Positions 7,670 to 20,516 are shown, numbered from the stretch's first letter. The stretch is 64,000 nucleotides of DNA from Planctomycetia bacterium (GCA_014192425.1 BJHK01000012.1:36381-100380); one strand, 5' to 3'. The notes: a model not told the origin generated them from the letters alone. Numbers and translations are program-made.

Positions 7670-7708
7670 CTCCCGCGCGGAGGTGCGTCCTCCGCGCGGG
7701 AGTTTTTT
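7670..7708 (+). terminator. Strong intrinsic terminator
   Basis: A perfect 14-bp stem (CTCCCGCGCGGAGG at 7670-7683 with its complement at 7689-7702) has a 5-base loop and is followed by six T residues (7703-7708). It lies 43 bases after the stop of the Cys-rich protein gene. The remaining sequence to 7911 shows no gene. Confidence 0.92.
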
Positions 7709-7911
7709 CTGTCCCCGCCGACAGAAGGATGGTCCGGCCAATCGCACTTCCGCACCCATTTTCGAGTGGATGAGCGGCGCGTAAAGCGGCTCGGGAGTTG
7801 CGTCCCCCGTCTCCTGGCCCCCCTCTCCTGGTCCGGAACAAGCGGCAACCCGACGCCTGCCTTCTCCCTTGGAGTGGCGTTTTTCTGGCGTCGGCGCGGA
7901 GTCTCTCCGCG

Positions 7912-11205
<3,294 letters not shown>

Positions 11206-11390
11206 GGAAGGGTTCGCGGGGCGGAAAAAACAAATTTCCCGAAGGTAGCATCCTCCGGCCCGGACCGGCAACGAGCCGCTACAATCCGGCTGCGCCACGA
11301 TGGCGGGCGGCGGCGACGCTGCCCCCCATCCGCCCCGTGGCCTGCCCGCCGACAACAGCACCGGACCACGACCCCCAGGAGCCGCTCGCC

Positions 11391-11927
11391 ATGTCGTTCG
11401 CCACCCCCGCCCTCGACGCCCTGCGCGACACCCTGCCCGACGATCTCAAGGACATCCGGCTCAACGTCGGCGCCGTGCTCGGCGGCGAGACGCTCGCGCC
11501 GGCCCAGGCGCTGGGCGTGGCCCTGGCGGCGGCCCGGTTTCTTCGCCACCGGCCGCTCGCCGAGGCGATCGAGTCCGATGCCCGGGCGGCCCTGGGGGAG
11601 GCGGCCGGGCCGGTGCTGGCGGACGCCGTCGCGGCCGCGGGCCTGATGGCGATGAACACCGTCTACTACCGGTTTCGGCACATGGTTGGCAAGGAGTCGT
11701 ACTCCGCCCGGCCGCCGCGGCTGCGGATGGCCCGCATCGCCCAGCCGGCAACGAGCAAAATCGATTTCGAGCTCATGAGCCTCGGCTGCGCGGCGCTGGC
11801 CGGCTGCGAGGCCTGCATCAAGAACCACGAAGCGAGCCTCGTCCATCTCGGGGCCGGTGAGGAGGCTTGCCACGACGCGGTGCGGATCGCGGCGGTGATG
11901 AGCGCCGTCGCCGGCGGCCTCGGCTGA
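11391..11927 (+). CDS. ahpD: AhpD-like alkylhydroperoxidase
   Basis: 178 residues, the normal AhpD length. The chosen ATG at 11391 follows an AGGAG by 9 bases and gives the family N-terminus ([18 protein letters not shown]). The catalytic CxxC is present in [10 protein letters not shown] (Cys139 and Cys142, with a downstream His). AhpD reduces lipoylated E2 components and AhpC in peroxide defence. No ahpC or lipoyl gene is nearby, so the partner must be encoded elsewhere. A TACAAT hexamer at 11280-11285 could be the -10 box, though no good -35 is seen. Confidence 0.88.
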   Translation: MSFATPALDALRDTLPDDLKDIRLNVGAVLGGETLAPAQALGVALAAARFLRHRPLAEAIESDARAALGEAAGPVLADAVAAAGLMAMNTVYYRFRHMVGKESYSARPPRLRMARIAQPATSKIDFELMSLGCAALAGCEACIKNHEASLVHLGAGEEACHDAVRIAAVMSAVAGGLG

Positions 11928-11995
11928 GGCGAAACGACCCATGCGCGCCACACAGGAGCACCCCAGCGTTGCGTTGCCATCGCAACCAACGGTTC

Positions 11996-12127
11996 GGGGT
12001 TGCCCATACCCCGATCGTCGGACGTTCGCTCCGGCCATCCTGGCCTTCGCTCACTCGATGCCGCCTGCGCTCTGCCCTCCGGGCGCCGCTGGCCGGCAAC
12101 GCCGTCTCCCGGGGCATGGGCAACCCC
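11996..12127 (+). repeat. Palindrome-ended dispersed element, copy 1
   Basis: A 132-bp element with inverted-repeat ends. The left end GGGGTTGCCCATACCCCG pairs with the right end CGGGGCATGGGCAACCCC at 17 of 18 bases. The interior carries CGTCGGACGTTCGCTCCGG and TCACTCGATGC, shared with copies at 14903, 36821 and 49096. It lies between ahpD and the phosphodiesterase-like gene. The size and structure resemble a REPIN or MITE, an unautonomous element mobilised in trans. No transposase is present in the window. Confidence 0.85.
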
Positions 12128-12186
12128 TCACGGAGAAATCGACGGTGGCTTCAACGAGAAAGCGATCCCGGTAATACCATGCCACC

Positions 12187-13569
12187 ATGAAGCCCCTGCT
12201 GGTTCTCAACGTCGTCGGGCTGACGCCCGCGCTCCTGCCCCACACGCCGCGGCTGGCGGCGCTCGGCCGGGCTGGCTTCCAGGCGACGCTCGGCACGGTG
12301 CTGCCGGCCGTCACCTGCTCCGCCCAGGCGACGATGCTCACCGGTCGGCTGCCACGCGACCACGGCATCGTGGGCAACGGCTGGTATTTCCGCGACCTTG
12401 CCGAGGTCATGCTCTGGCGGCAGTCGAACAACCTCGTCGGCTGCAAGCAGGAAAAACTCTGGCACACGGGCCGGCGCCGGTTCGGCCCCGGCTTCACCGT
12501 CGCCAAGATGTTCTGGTGGTACAACATGCACGCGGCCGTCGATCAGGCGGTCACGCCCCGGCCGGTCTACCCGGCCGACGGTCGCAAGATCCCCAGCATC
12601 TACACCGATCCGCCGGCGCTCAAAGGCGATCTGCAGGGGCGGCTGGGCCGGTTTCCGCTCTTCAACTTCTGGGGGCCGACCGCCGACATCCGCTCCTCGC
12701 GCTGGATCGCCGCCGCCACGCGGCGCGTGATGGAAGCCCACGCCCCGACCGTCACGCTCTGCTACCTGCCCCACCTCGACTACGACCTGCAGCGGTTCGG
12801 CCCCGACTCGCCCCAGGCCCTGCGGGCCTGCGCCGAGATCGACGCCGTGGCGGGCGACCTCGCCGAGTGGGCGGCCGGCACGGGCCACACGGTGGCCGTG
12901 GTCAGCGAATACGGCATCACGCCGGTGACGGCGGGCATCGACGTCAACCGCGTCCTGCGCCGCTCCGGCCTGCTGCGCGTGCAGGAGGTCGATCTCGGCT
13001 GGGAACTGCTCGACGCCGGCGCCAGCGAGGCCTTCGCCGTGGCCGATCATCAGCTGGCCCACGTCTACGTGAAGCGGCCGGAACGGATCGCCGAGGTCCG
13101 GGCCCTGCTGGAGGCGACCCCCGGAGTCGCCGAGGTGCTCGACCGCGAAGCCCAGGCGGCGCACGGCCTCGACCACCCGCGGTCGGGCGAACTCGTCGCC
13201 GTGGCCGCTCCCGACCGCTGGTTCACCTACTACTACTGGCTCGATGATGCCCGGATGCCCGACTTCGCCCGCACGGTGGACATCCACCGCAAGCCGGGCT
13301 ACGACCCGGTCGAACTGTTCGTCGATCCGACCCTCGCCCTGCCGCGGCTGCGGATCGCGGCGACGCTGGCCCGCAAGCTGCTCGGCTTCCGCTATCTGAT
13401 GAAGGTAATCGGCACCGATGCCTCGATCGTGCGCGGCTCGCACGGCCGGCTCCCCGACCGGCCAGAGGACGGCCCGGTCTTTCTCTGCACCGACGCCGCC
13501 GCCCGGCGCGAGTCGCTGCCGATGACCGACGTCCGCGACACGCTCCTCGACCTCGTCGCCCGCGGCTGA
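12187..13569 (+). CDS. Type I phosphodiesterase / nucleotide pyrophosphatase-like protein
   Basis: 460 residues of the alkaline-phosphatase superfamily (PF01663-like). Visible motifs are PAVTCSAQATMLTGRLPRDH with the presumed nucleophile Thr43, HGIVGN, LPHLDYDLQRFGPDSPQA and SEYGI. The usual N-terminal metal-binding Asp-Gly is Val-Gly here (LNVVGLTPALL), as I recall for the branch found in ebo gene clusters. The second metal site is SEYGI rather than SDHGM. The substrate is unknown and no ebo neighbours are present. There is no signal peptide, so it is probably cytoplasmic. Confidence 0.7.
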   Translation: MKPLLVLNVVGLTPALLPHTPRLAALGRAGFQATLGTVLPAVTCSAQATMLTGRLPRDHGIVGNGWYFRDLAEVMLWRQSNNLVGCKQEKLWHTGRRRFGPGFTVAKMFWWYNMHAAVDQAVTPRPVYPADGRKIPSIYTDPPALKGDLQGRLGRFPLFNFWGPTADIRSSRWIAAATRRVMEAHAPTVTLCYLPHLDYDLQRFGPDSPQALRACAEIDAVAGDLAEWAAGTGHTVAVVSEYGITPVTAGIDVNRVLRRSGLLRVQEVDLGWELLDAGASEAFAVADHQLAHVYVKRPERIAEVRALLEATPGVAEVLDREAQAAHGLDHPRSGELVAVAAPDRWFTYYYWLDDARMPDFARTVDIHRKPGYDPVELFVDPTLALPRLRIAATLARKLLGFRYLMKVIGTDASIVRGSHGRLPDRPEDGPVFLCTDAAARRESLPMTDVRDTLLDLVARG

Positions 13570-13758
13570 CGCGGCCGCTTTCCTCCGCCCTGCGGGCCGC
13601 ACCAGGCATCGTTCGCGCCGGGCTCAGGCCCCTGATTGCCCGCTGCCCGCGTAGTTGCCAACGCCGGCGCACCTCGCGCATAGTGACTGGCCGGCGGGAG
13701 TGCGGGGTATGTCCCGGAATCTGCCCGTCAACCACGCCACCACTTTGGAGGGCCAGCC

Positions 13759-14847
13759 ATGTCGAAGACCACGTTGCTCGCAGCCTGCTTCACGATCGTT
13801 TCCCTGGGCAGCGGCCTGGAACCACATGCGGCCCGCGGCGCCGAGCCGGCCACGGACCGGATCGCCGAACTGCGGGCCCGGTTCGCCAATGATCCCCGCG
13901 TGAAGGAGGCCAGCGCGGCACTCGCTGCCGCCGAGAAGGCACTGGAAAAGAAACTGACCGGCGATGCCGCGATCGCCGAGGCACGGCGGGCGGAGCAGGC
14001 CGCCCGCGACAACGTCGCCAAGGCGGAGCGGGTCGCGGCGGACGCCGACCCGCGGGTCCAGGAGCACCGCCGCGCACTGGAAACTGCCCGGGCCCGGGCA
14101 GCCGAACTCGAACTGCAGCGCCGGCTTGAGCAGACCCGGGCGGACCACCAGCGGAACGAGACCGCCCGCCGGCCCGATCTGCAGGCACTGCGCACGGCGG
14201 CCCGGTTCGAACCCCACTCCCGCGCGGTTGCCGAATCCGACCCCCGGCTGGCCGCCGCCCGGAGGAAGCTCGAAGAGGCCGATGCCGCGCTCGACAGGAA
14301 GACGAAGGAACTGCTCAAGGACCTGCCGGAGATCAAGGCCGCCCAGCGGGCCCGCAAGGATTTCGACGACGCCGTGGCCGCGAGCCCGGCATACAAGGCG
14401 GCCGAGGCCGCCCGCCGCGCGATCGCGGAGAAGGTCGCGGCCGACGAGAAGGTGCAGGCCCAGGCCGGGAAGCTGAAGGCGGCCGGCGACGCCCAGGCGC
14501 AGCATCGCGACCAGATCGAGGTGATCGAGAAGAAAATTCGCAATGCCGCCGAGCAGGCCGCCGCCAAGGATGCCGGCGTCCGCGAGGCCGTCAAGGCCGC
14601 CGAGGCGGCGCGGGCCCGCGTCGGCCAGACGGTCGAGGATCGGGCGGCCGTGGAGCGCAAGGCCCGGCAGGCGGCCCGGGCCGTCTGGGACGAGAAGGTG
14701 AAGGCAGTCATCGCCGAGAATCCCGAGGCGAAGGCGCTCCTCAAGGAGATGCAGTCGCTGGAGGAGAAGTTGCGGAAACTGCGCTCGCAGGTGGGAGAAC
14801 TCAGCCGCCTGGTCGTGCAGGAGCCATCGCCCAGCCGGATGCCGTGA
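13759..14847 (+). CDS. Secreted coiled-coil protein of unknown function
   Basis: 362 residues. An N-terminal signal peptide (TTLLAACFTIVSLGSG, cleavage near residue 28) is followed almost entirely by Ala/Arg/Glu/Lys-rich heptad-like sequence. The repeated pattern DPRVKEA / DPRVQEH / DPRLAAA appears at about 45, 95 and 155. A GGAGGG lies about 8 bases before the ATG. It was not matched to any named family. A periplasmic structural role is plausible from composition only. The gene is isolated, with its own promoter region (13570-13758) and a dispersed element just downstream. Confidence 0.65.
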   Translation: MSKTTLLAACFTIVSLGSGLEPHAARGAEPATDRIAELRARFANDPRVKEASAALAAAEKALEKKLTGDAAIAEARRAEQAARDNVAKAERVAADADPRVQEHRRALETARARAAELELQRRLEQTRADHQRNETARRPDLQALRTAARFEPHSRAVAESDPRLAAARRKLEEADAALDRKTKELLKDLPEIKAAQRARKDFDDAVAASPAYKAAEAARRAIAEKVAADEKVQAQAGKLKAAGDAQAQHRDQIEVIEKKIRNAAEQAAAKDAGVREAVKAAEAARARVGQTVEDRAAVERKARQAARAVWDEKVKAVIAENPEAKALLKEMQSLEEKLRKLRSQVGELSRLVVQEPSPSRMP

Positions 14848-14902
14848 ACGGATACTCCTGGGAGCACGTTCTTGTTGACATCTGTCGTCGATGCATCCGT
14901 GA

Positions 14903-15034
14903 GGGGCTGCCCATGCCCAGACAGGCGGCGTTGCTGGCAAGTGAAAGCAGGAAGCCGAAACGCCGCCAGCATCGAGTGAACGCAGGCCTGGAGGGCCGGA
15001 GTGAACGTCCGACGGTTCGGGGCATGGGCAGCCC
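14903..15034 (-). repeat. Palindrome-ended dispersed element, copy 2 (inverted)
   Basis: About 132 bp. The left end GGGGCTGCCCATGCCC pairs with the right end GGGCATGGGCAGCCC. Reverse-complemented, its interior matches copy 1 (CGTCGGACGTTCACTCCGG, TCACTCGATGC). It lies 56 bp after the coiled-coil gene in a region convergent with the DUF971 gene. The remainder up to 15283 has no recognised gene. Confidence 0.85.
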
Positions 15035-15283
15035 TGAACCATCGGCTCGTTGTGTCAACTATTGGATGCTCTCGGTAATGGCATGCTGCATCGTTCGTGC
15101 CGCTGCGAGCCTGAGCCGGTTCGACAGCGCGACGATCGACGCCCGGGTCGTGGCGGCCGGCCCGCTCTTCCCGGCCGCACCACATCCCTGACGGCCCTCG
15201 TTCTCGGCACCGGCACGTGGATGGGCCGGGCGGCCGCCCGCCGGGTGGACGCGAACCGCCGCCGACCGTGACCGTCCGCGGCG

Positions 15284-15613
15284 TCAGGTCCGGCCGCCGA
15301 GCTCGCGCAGGTAGTCGAGCGTGTAGATGCCGCTCGAGTGGCCGTCGGAAAAATCGATGCCGTAGGCATACTGCCCCACCGGCCGCATCGCCGTCACCGT
15401 CAGCGGCACGAGTTCCGCGGCCGCGAGCACCGGCAGGAGCGCCGCCGGCGCCGGCCGGCCGCGCTGCTCGCGGCAGGTGGCGCAGGGGCAGGCGTCGCGG
15501 AGCAGCCGCGGCGTGTACGTGGACCGCTCCCCGTCGCTCCACACGATCTCGATCGCCCCCGCCCCGCGCGGGTCGACGACGCGGCCGATGCTCGTCGGTA
15601 CTGGTTCACTCAT
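15284..15613 (-). CDS. DUF971 protein (GBBH-like N-terminal domain)
   Basis: 109 residues from the ATG at 15613; an in-frame ATG three codons upstream is possible. The pattern EIVWSDGERSTYTPRLLRDACPCATCREQ at about 22-50 and the terminal GIDFSDGHSSGIYTLDYLREL are typical of DUF971 (PF06155). This small fold is also found at the N-terminus of gamma-butyrobetaine hydroxylase, and its CPCATC cluster could bind a metal. The start overlaps the end of the upstream ligase gene by 8 bp, so the two are probably co-transcribed. Function is unknown. Confidence 0.85.
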   Translation of the reverse strand: MSEPVPTSIGRVVDPRGAGAIEIVWSDGERSTYTPRLLRDACPCATCREQRGRPAPAALLPVLAAAELVPLTVTAMRPVGQYAYGIDFSDGHSSGIYTLDYLRELGGRT

Positions 15614-16913
15614 GGCGTGCACTCCGCTGTCGGCGATCGACGATCCGCCGCGCCTTCCCCTCGAACCGCGGCAGGCTGCCGATCGGCACCCCCTCGACCG
15701 TCACCCGCAGGCCGAGACGCAGCTGCAGTTCACGGGCCACGCGGTCCGGCGCCGCGAGCCGGTCCTCGATCTCCAAATGCAGCTCGTCGAGGCTGTCCCG
15801 CGTGCCGACCGTGAGCCGGTGCTCGACGACCTCGGGGAAGCCGCGGACGATGTCGTCGATCGCCCCCGGAAAGATGTTGACCCCGCGGACCACGAGCATG
15901 TCGTCGGTGCGGCCGAGCACGCCCCCCTCGAGCCGGACCCACGGACAGGCGCCGGCGGCCACGTCGGCTGCCGCGGCCCACGTGGGGCGGACGACGTCGC
16001 CGGTGCGGTAGCGGATGAGCGGGGCGCCGGCCCGGCCGAGCGTCGTGAGGACGAGTTCCGACAACTCCCCCTCGGCCGCCGGCCGACCGCTCTCCAGCGC
16101 GAGGAACTCGGCGTGGAAGAAGGGCTCGATGACGTCGAGTCCTGGCCCGTGCAGGTCGCCCACGCCCCACGGCCCGACCTCGGTCGCCCCGGCATGATCG
16201 AGGACGTCGGCGGCCCAGGCCGCGGCGATCCGCGCCCGCACCGCCGGCACCGATCCCCCCGGCTCGCCCGCCACGACCACGAGCCGAACCGGCAGCGCGG
16301 CGACGTCGATCTTCGCCTGCTCGGCCACCTCGGCGAGATGCAGCGCATAGCTCGGCGTCGCCACCAGCACCGTGGCATCGAGCGACCGCAGCAGTTCCAG
16401 CCGGCCGCCGCTCGACACGCCGCCGCTCGGGATCGCCATGGCGCCGGCATGGACCGCCCCCTCGAACGCCGACCAGAAGCCGACGTAGGGACCGAACGAC
16501 GAGGCCACGAGCACGCGGTCGCCGGGCCCCACGCCCGCGCGTTCCATCACCAGCCGCCAGCAGTCCATCCACCACTTCCAGTCGTCCGCCGTGTCGAAGA
16601 CGAACAGCGGTCGGCCGTGGGTGCCGCTCGTCTGGTGGAAGCGGACATAGCGATCGACGGGCCAGGTGAGGTTCGCCGGCCGCCCGGCGGCCGCCGCCGC
16701 GGCGACGAGTTCCTCCTTGAACGTGAACGGGAGGCCGGCGAGGTCGGCGAGCGTGGCCAGGTCGTCGGGCTGCGGGAGGACGCGGCCGAGTTTCTCGGCA
16801 TAGAAGCGGTTGTGCGGCAGGATCGTCCGCAGCAGTTCCCGGAGGCGGGCGAGCTTGGCGGCTTCGAGGCTCGCGCGGCTCTCCGACAGGGTTGCTTTCG
16901 GCAGGGGATGCAT
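15606..16913 (-). CDS. Phenylacetate-CoA ligase-like adenylate-forming enzyme
   Basis: 435 residues, the usual PaaK size. Visible motifs are the P-loop-like FHQTSGTHGRPLFVFDT at about 93-109, HAGATEVGPWGVGD (active-site region), LIRYRTGDVV and LGRTDDMLVVRGVNIFPGAID. The last is the hinge to the small C-terminal domain. PaaK-type enzymes activate aromatic or other carboxylic acids to CoA thioesters through an acyl-AMP. No phenylacetate catabolic genes are nearby, so the substrate is unknown. It overlaps the DUF971 gene downstream and lies 10 bp before the PEGA lipoprotein gene. Confidence 0.85.
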   Translation of the reverse strand: MHPLPKATLSESRASLEAAKLARLRELLRTILPHNRFYAEKLGRVLPQPDDLATLADLAGLPFTFKEELVAAAAAAGRPANLTWPVDRYVRFHQTSGTHGRPLFVFDTADDWKWWMDCWRLVMERAGVGPGDRVLVASSFGPYVGFWSAFEGAVHAGAMAIPSGGVSSGGRLELLRSLDATVLVATPSYALHLAEVAEQAKIDVAALPVRLVVVAGEPGGSVPAVRARIAAAWAADVLDHAGATEVGPWGVGDLHGPGLDVIEPFFHAEFLALESGRPAAEGELSELVLTTLGRAGAPLIRYRTGDVVRPTWAAAADVAAGACPWVRLEGGVLGRTDDMLVVRGVNIFPGAIDDIVRGFPEVVEHRLTVGTRDSLDELHLEIEDRLAAPDRVARELQLRLGLRVTVEGVPIGSLPRFEGKARRIVDRRQRSARHE

Positions 16914-16923
16914 GGCGCGGCGA

Positions 16924-17511
16924 TTATGGCATGCCGAGCGACGGAATTCCCTGCGTCGGCTGGTTCGGCTGCGGCGGTGGCAGGGTCATGCCGGCCGGCG
17001 GCGGCAGGAACGGCCCCGGCCCTGCCGGCATCGGCAGCGGCTGGGCGACCGGAGGCGAGACGGGCTGCATCGGCATGCCGGCCGGGACAGGCACCACCGG
17101 CTGCTGGCCGGCCGCCAGGCGCACCTGCTCGGCACGGCTCACGACCTCGTCGGCCGGGATCGCCGCCGCCGGTGCCAGCGCGAGGTCGATCACGCGCTCG
17201 TCGCGAATCTCCCAGGGGATGAGATTCTCGCTCACGAAGTCGAGCGGGAAGTATTCGTACCACGGCGCCGGAATCGGCTGGCGGACGGTGAGCGTCTCGT
17301 AACCGTCCTTCACGAGCCGGATTTTGCGGGTTCCGTAGTAGACAAAGTCGTGCGACACGGGTGCGGTGCCGATCTGGTAGTCGTCGACGTACACGGCCGC
17401 CCCGGGGGGCGAACTGCGGATCGTCATGCGACGCTGCACGCATCCGCCCGTCGCGGCGACGACGGCCATGCAGCAGCAGAGGATCACGAGGCGTCGTGCA
17501 ACGCGGGGCAT
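16924..17511 (-). CDS. PEGA-domain lipoprotein
   Basis: 195 residues. A lipoprotein signal ends in ATGGC with the acylated Cys at residue 24. It is followed by a PEGA domain at about 30-75 (MTIRSSPPGAAVYVDDYQIG, GTRKIRLVKDGYETL), a small beta domain common in exported planctomycete proteins. The C-terminal third is Pro/Met/Gly-rich low complexity and probably extended. It is the first gene of the minus-strand group with the ligase and DUF971, and is divergent from the phosphatase gene across about 280 bp (17512-17791). Confidence 0.85.
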   Translation of the reverse strand: MPRVARRLVILCCCMAVVAATGGCVQRRMTIRSSPPGAAVYVDDYQIGTAPVSHDFVYYGTRKIRLVKDGYETLTVRQPIPAPWYEYFPLDFVSENLIPWEIRDERVIDLALAPAAAIPADEVVSRAEQVRLAAGQQPVVPVPAGMPMQPVSPPVAQPLPMPAGPGPFLPPPAGMTLPPPQPNQPTQGIPSLGMP

Positions 17512-17791
17512 GCGACATCCACATCCGGGTGAGGGGGCGGGACGATAGGGATGCCGCCGCCCCGCCGCCAGACCGGGAGGGCGTCGACCGGACGAGGAGT
17601 GCCCGCCCGCCTTGCCCAGCCTGCCGACCCCGGGGCGAAGGGGCCGTGCCGCGTCCCCGATCTTTTCCTGTCATTTCTCCCCGTTTGGCCGGATCGCGCC
17701 GGCAACGGAGGATTTTTCCCGCGGGGAGTTACAATCCCGGGCAGCCCCAAGCACGGGGGAGTTCGTTCCGCGATCCCGAGGCGACCGACGC

Positions 17792-19189
17792 GTGGTCTCA
17801 GAGAATTCCCTCGACTACTGCGACCTCACCGACATCGGCCGCCGCCGGGCGAACAATCAGGACTCCATGGCGGTGCTCCGCCCCTGGAACCGTGAGCAGA
17901 GCGAGCGGCACGGCTGGCTGTTCGTCGTCGCCGACGGCATGGGAGCCCACGCCGCCGGCGAGATGGCCAGCGCCATCGCCGCCGAGCACGTGCCGCTGAT
18001 CTACGAGAAGCTCGCCGCCCGCTCCCCGCCGCTCGCGTTGCGCACGAGCATCGAGCAAGCCAATGCCGAGATCAACGCCAAGGGGGGCAGCTCGCCGGAG
18101 CTCAAGGGCATGGGCACGACCTGCACGGCCCTGGCGATCGTGCCTCGCGGGGCCATCGTCGGCCACGTCGGCGACAGCCGGGCGTATCGCGTCCGCGAAC
18201 AGCGGATCGAGCAGCTGACGCGGGACCATTCGCTGGTCTGGGAGCTCGAGGAGATGCAGGCCGCCGGTGAGCTCGCCGCCGACGTGGCCGTCCGCGATGC
18301 CCCCAAGAACATCATCACGCGGTCGTTGGGGCCGCACCCGGGCGTGAAGGTCGACCTGGAGGGCCCGTTCCCCGTCCGCGTCGACGACGTGTTCGTGCTC
18401 TGCAGCGACGGCCTCTCCGGGCAGGTCGGCGACCGGGAGATCGGCGCGCTGGCCTGCACGCTGCCACCACGCGAGGCGGCCGAGGCCCTCGTCGGCCTGG
18501 CGCTGGTCCGGGGCGCACCGGACAACGTCACCGTCATTGTCGGCCAGGCCGGCATCCTCCAGGCCTCGCGGGAAGGGCGGGCAGACGCGCCGTGGCCGCT
18601 CTACGAAGACGCCGTCCCGGAGCCGAAGAAGGGGATCCCCTTGCGGATGCTGGCGATCGCGGCCGGCTGCCTGCTCGCCGGGTTGATCGTCAATCCGGCG
18701 AGCGACCTGATGACCGCCGACGGGCTGCTGGGGCGGCTGCTCGGCTCCCTGCGGACGCCGGTGAGCTGGGTCTGCTTCGTGTCGCTGATGATGCTGTTCG
18801 TCGGTGCGCTCTCCGCGGCCTGGCTCGGCTTCCTGATTCCGCCGCAGACGACGGCCCGCTTCCTGGCGCCGGGCGGCCGGCTCGGTGGCGGCCCGTATCG
18901 GAACCACGACTGCCTGCCGGACGCCACGATCGTCGAGGGCATCGTGGCGAGCGTCGCGGAGTCGGCCGCGGGCCTCGGTGGCGACGCCCGCGAGCGCAGC
19001 GACAGCCTCCTGGAGACGGCCCGCAGCGAGGCGGCGCGTGGCCGCTTCGACGCCGCGCTGCGGGCCGGAGCCGGGGCGATCGCGATTTACCGGCGGTCGC
19101 TCGAGGCCGCGCGGTCGGACGAGACCGTAGGCGGCCCCGCTTCGAAGGCCGGGCCTGCGCAGGCCGACCTCTCCGTCTGGGATCCGTGA
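17792..19189 (+). CDS. PP2C-type Ser/Thr protein phosphatase with C-terminal membrane segments
   Basis: 465 residues from a GTG at 17792; the open frame starts earlier but without conserved sequence. The PP2C core occupies about residues 1-250: DIGRRRANNQDSM, VADGMGAHAAGE, VGHVGDSRAYR, LCSDGLSGQV and DNVTVIV, covering the metal-binding Asp residues. Two transmembrane segments follow at about 283-300 (LAIAAGCLLAGLIV) and 328-352, then a roughly 100-residue cytoplasmic tail. It probably opposes Ser/Thr kinases, which are numerous in planctomycetes. A TACAAT at 17730-17735 could be the -10 box. Confidence 0.88.
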   Translation: MVSENSLDYCDLTDIGRRRANNQDSMAVLRPWNREQSERHGWLFVVADGMGAHAAGEMASAIAAEHVPLIYEKLAARSPPLALRTSIEQANAEINAKGGSSPELKGMGTTCTALAIVPRGAIVGHVGDSRAYRVREQRIEQLTRDHSLVWELEEMQAAGELAADVAVRDAPKNIITRSLGPHPGVKVDLEGPFPVRVDDVFVLCSDGLSGQVGDREIGALACTLPPREAAEALVGLALVRGAPDNVTVIVGQAGILQASREGRADAPWPLYEDAVPEPKKGIPLRMLAIAAGCLLAGLIVNPASDLMTADGLLGRLLGSLRTPVSWVCFVSLMMLFVGALSAAWLGFLIPPQTTARFLAPGGRLGGGPYRNHDCLPDATIVEGIVASVAESAAGLGGDARERSDSLLETARSEAARGRFDAALRAGAGAIAIYRRSLEAARSDETVGGPASKAGPAQADLSVWDP

Positions 19190-19277
19190 GTGGCCCCCGG
19201 CCCCGTTTCCCCGGGCGCTTCGCGCGCGGAAACCGCCATCGACTGGCTTTCGCAGGGATCGCTAGACTCCGCCCCCA

Positions 19278-20465
19278 ATGCGGATCCTCACCCGGTACGT
19301 GCTCGCCGAACTCCTCCAGGTGTTCTTCGTGACCCTGGCCGCGCTGACGTTCTTCATCCTCACCTTCGGGCTGGTGCAGACGGCCACCAAGGAGGGGCTG
19401 GGGCTCGTGCAGATCGCCCTCCTCGTCCCCTACGTGCTGCCGGACGCGCTCCGGTTCGCCGTCCCGGCCACGATGCTGTTCGCGGCCGCCAGCGTCTTCG
19501 GCCGGATGTCCTCCGGCAACGAGATCACGGCCCTCAAGGCGGCCGGCGTCTCGCCGCTGCAGGCGATCTGGCCGGCGATCACGGTCGCGCTGGTGGTCAG
19601 CTTCGTCTCCGTGTGGCTCAACGACGTCGCCGTCTCCTGGGGCCGCGACGGCGTCAAGCGGGTGATCATCGAGAGCGTCGAGCAGATCCTCTACGGCCGG
19701 CTGCGGACGGAGGGATCCTACAGCAGCCCGAAGCTCGAGATCGTCGTCAAGGCGGTCGATGGGCGGAAGCTCATCAAGCCGGTCCTGACCCTCAACAAGG
19801 ACCATCCCGGCAGGCTGACCACCGTCAAGGCCCGTGAGGCGGAGATCAGTGCCGACACGACCCAGAACGCGATCATCGTCACGTTCCGCGACTACGACGT
19901 GCTGCTGCCGGGGGGGGCGACGTATTCGGAGCGCGGGGAGCGCTCCCAGGAGGTGCCGCTCGACGCGGTCTCTGCCAAGGCCGCCGAGCAGCGCCGGCCG
20001 GCCGAACTCGCCATGAACGACTTCGCGGCGGCGCGGACCGCCCAACTCGAGCGGATCGACCAGTTCGAGCAGATGATGGCGGGGCGGACGGCGCTGGGCA
20101 TGCTCTCCGGCCGTATGGAACAGACAGCGCCGGCAGCCGTGGCCGGTGAGCGGCACGAGATCGCCTATGCGCGGGAGCGGCTCCGGGCGATCGCGGTCGA
20201 GCCCTGGCGGCGCTGGGCCGGCGGGTTCAGCTGTCTGTGCTTCGTCCTCGTCGGCGCGCCGATGGCGATCCGGATGCGCAACGCCGACTTCCTCACCAGC
20301 TTCTTCCTCTGCTTCCTGCCGATCCTCGTCGTCTACTACCCGCTGTTCATCCTCGGGATCGACCAGGCCAAGGACGGCAACGTCCCACCGGCCGCCGTCT
20401 GGCTCGGCAACGTGCTGGTCGCCCTCTGGGGCTGCTGGCTCCTGCGCCGCGTCATCCGCACCTGA
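19278..20465 (+). CDS. LptF/LptG-family permease
   Basis: 395 residues, the normal size for YjgP/YjgQ proteins. Three N-terminal membrane segments ([33 protein letters not shown] and [12 protein letters not shown]) are followed by a periplasmic region at about 125-300. Three more membrane segments end the protein ([45 protein letters not shown]). LptF/G with LptB extract lipopolysaccharide from the inner membrane and pass it to LptC/A/D. An LptD-like barrel lies elsewhere in this window. Only one such gene is present here; the other permease subunit must be elsewhere. Confidence 0.85.
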   Translation: MRILTRYVLAELLQVFFVTLAALTFFILTFGLVQTATKEGLGLVQIALLVPYVLPDALRFAVPATMLFAAASVFGRMSSGNEITALKAAGVSPLQAIWPAITVALVVSFVSVWLNDVAVSWGRDGVKRVIIESVEQILYGRLRTEGSYSSPKLEIVVKAVDGRKLIKPVLTLNKDHPGRLTTVKAREAEISADTTQNAIIVTFRDYDVLLPGGATYSERGERSQEVPLDAVSAKAAEQRRPAELAMNDFAAARTAQLERIDQFEQMMAGRTALGMLSGRMEQTAPAAVAGERHEIAYARERLRAIAVEPWRRWAGGFSCLCFVLVGAPMAIRMRNADFLTSFFLCFLPILVVYYPLFILGIDQAKDGNVPPAAVWLGNVLVALWGCWLLRRVIRT

Positions 20466-20516
20466 CGGCGTCGCGGCAGCCGCGGCCACTCGCGCCCCGG
20501 GCCGGCCGCTGGCCGG

